Shown: piece after piece, positions 63,891-64,000 of the stretch
How the letters are laid out: each line of letters begins with the position of its first letter
Numbering within the stretch: position 1 is the first letter of the stretch
Origin: Paracoccus versutus
Lineage (GTDB): Bacteria; Pseudomonadota; Alphaproteobacteria; Rhodobacterales; Rhodobacteraceae
Assembly: GCF_000763885.1 (NCBI RefSeq)
Contig: NZ_JRKO01000026.1
Span: forward strand, 1-64,000
Direction: 5' to 3'
Length of the DNA stretch: 64,000 nucleotides
Notes under the pieces: generated by a model
What the model was told of the DNA's origin: nothing
Databases searched by the model: none
The model's input: the letters and a program-made list of their open reading frames with translations, nothing else
Translations under genes and position numbers: made by a program

Positions 63891-64000
63891 AGCGCTGGTG
63901 GTGAACTCGGCGGCGCAGATTTCCAGGGTTTTCCTCGTCGATTCCCGATGTGGATCTTGCGCCATCCGCATCATGGCGAATCTTGCATCACCTGCGAGTT

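Overview
The window is chromosomal DNA from a GC-rich alphaproteobacterium, most likely a Rhodobacterales member close to Paracoccus. This rests on the order ffh–GNAT–chorismate mutase–rpsP–rimM–trmD–rplS–rpmE, a MipZ-type ATPase, a pyruvate dehydrogenase operon with a lipoyl domain fused to E1-beta, ethylmalonyl-CoA mutase, DUF1523 and DUF1285 proteins, and a pseudoazurin relic. The assignment is by recognition only; no database was searched.

Layout. 1–6063 (minus): a tightly overlapping MoxR–DUF58–BatA-like–DUF4159–large membrane protein operon, cut by the window start. 6125–9500: DUF1285, a hydroxypyruvate isomerase-like gene, 1.1 kb of two different tandem repeat families, then a PaiB-like gene. 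9588–13011: a small MITE-like element abutting a double aldehyde dehydrogenase and deoC. 13015–19645: two membrane proteins, an M20 deacylase, ftsB and the pdhA-pdhB-pdhC operon. 19753–25559: an RND efflux pair, mipZ and two small unknown genes. 25683–30482: the ribosomal/SRP operon. 30720–34252: an AhpD-like protein, a DMT exporter and ethylmalonyl-CoA mutase.

34.7–46.4 kb is an iron island with decayed parts: an AAA-ATPase relic, a frameshifted siderophore-type ABC exporter, an intact TonB receptor with its PiuC-type hydroxylase, an FMN-dependent 2-hydroxy-acid oxidase, a dead pseudoazurin gene and an intact FbpCAB ferric iron importer. 46.4–53.4 kb holds a PmrAB-like two-component system divergent from an envelope sugar operon (LABN protein, ArnT-like transferase, GT2, UDP-glucose dehydrogenase, UDP-glucuronate epimerase). 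I infer that it decorates lipid A or LPS with a uronic acid, probably galacturonate. 53.3–54.7 kb is a graveyard of iron-uptake genes: two ABC ATPases and a FecI-type sigma fragment.

54.9–60.4 kb carries the most unusual system, a chromosomal type IV-A CRISPR-Cas module. It consists of csf1, csf5/cas6, csf2 and dinG/csf4 overlapping on the minus strand, and csf3 detached on the plus strand and facing them. It has no cas1/cas2 and I see no CRISPR array. 60.7–64.0 kb holds an RpiR regulator with a perfect palindrome in front of it, a FetAB-type transporter and a relic of another ABC exporter at the right edge.
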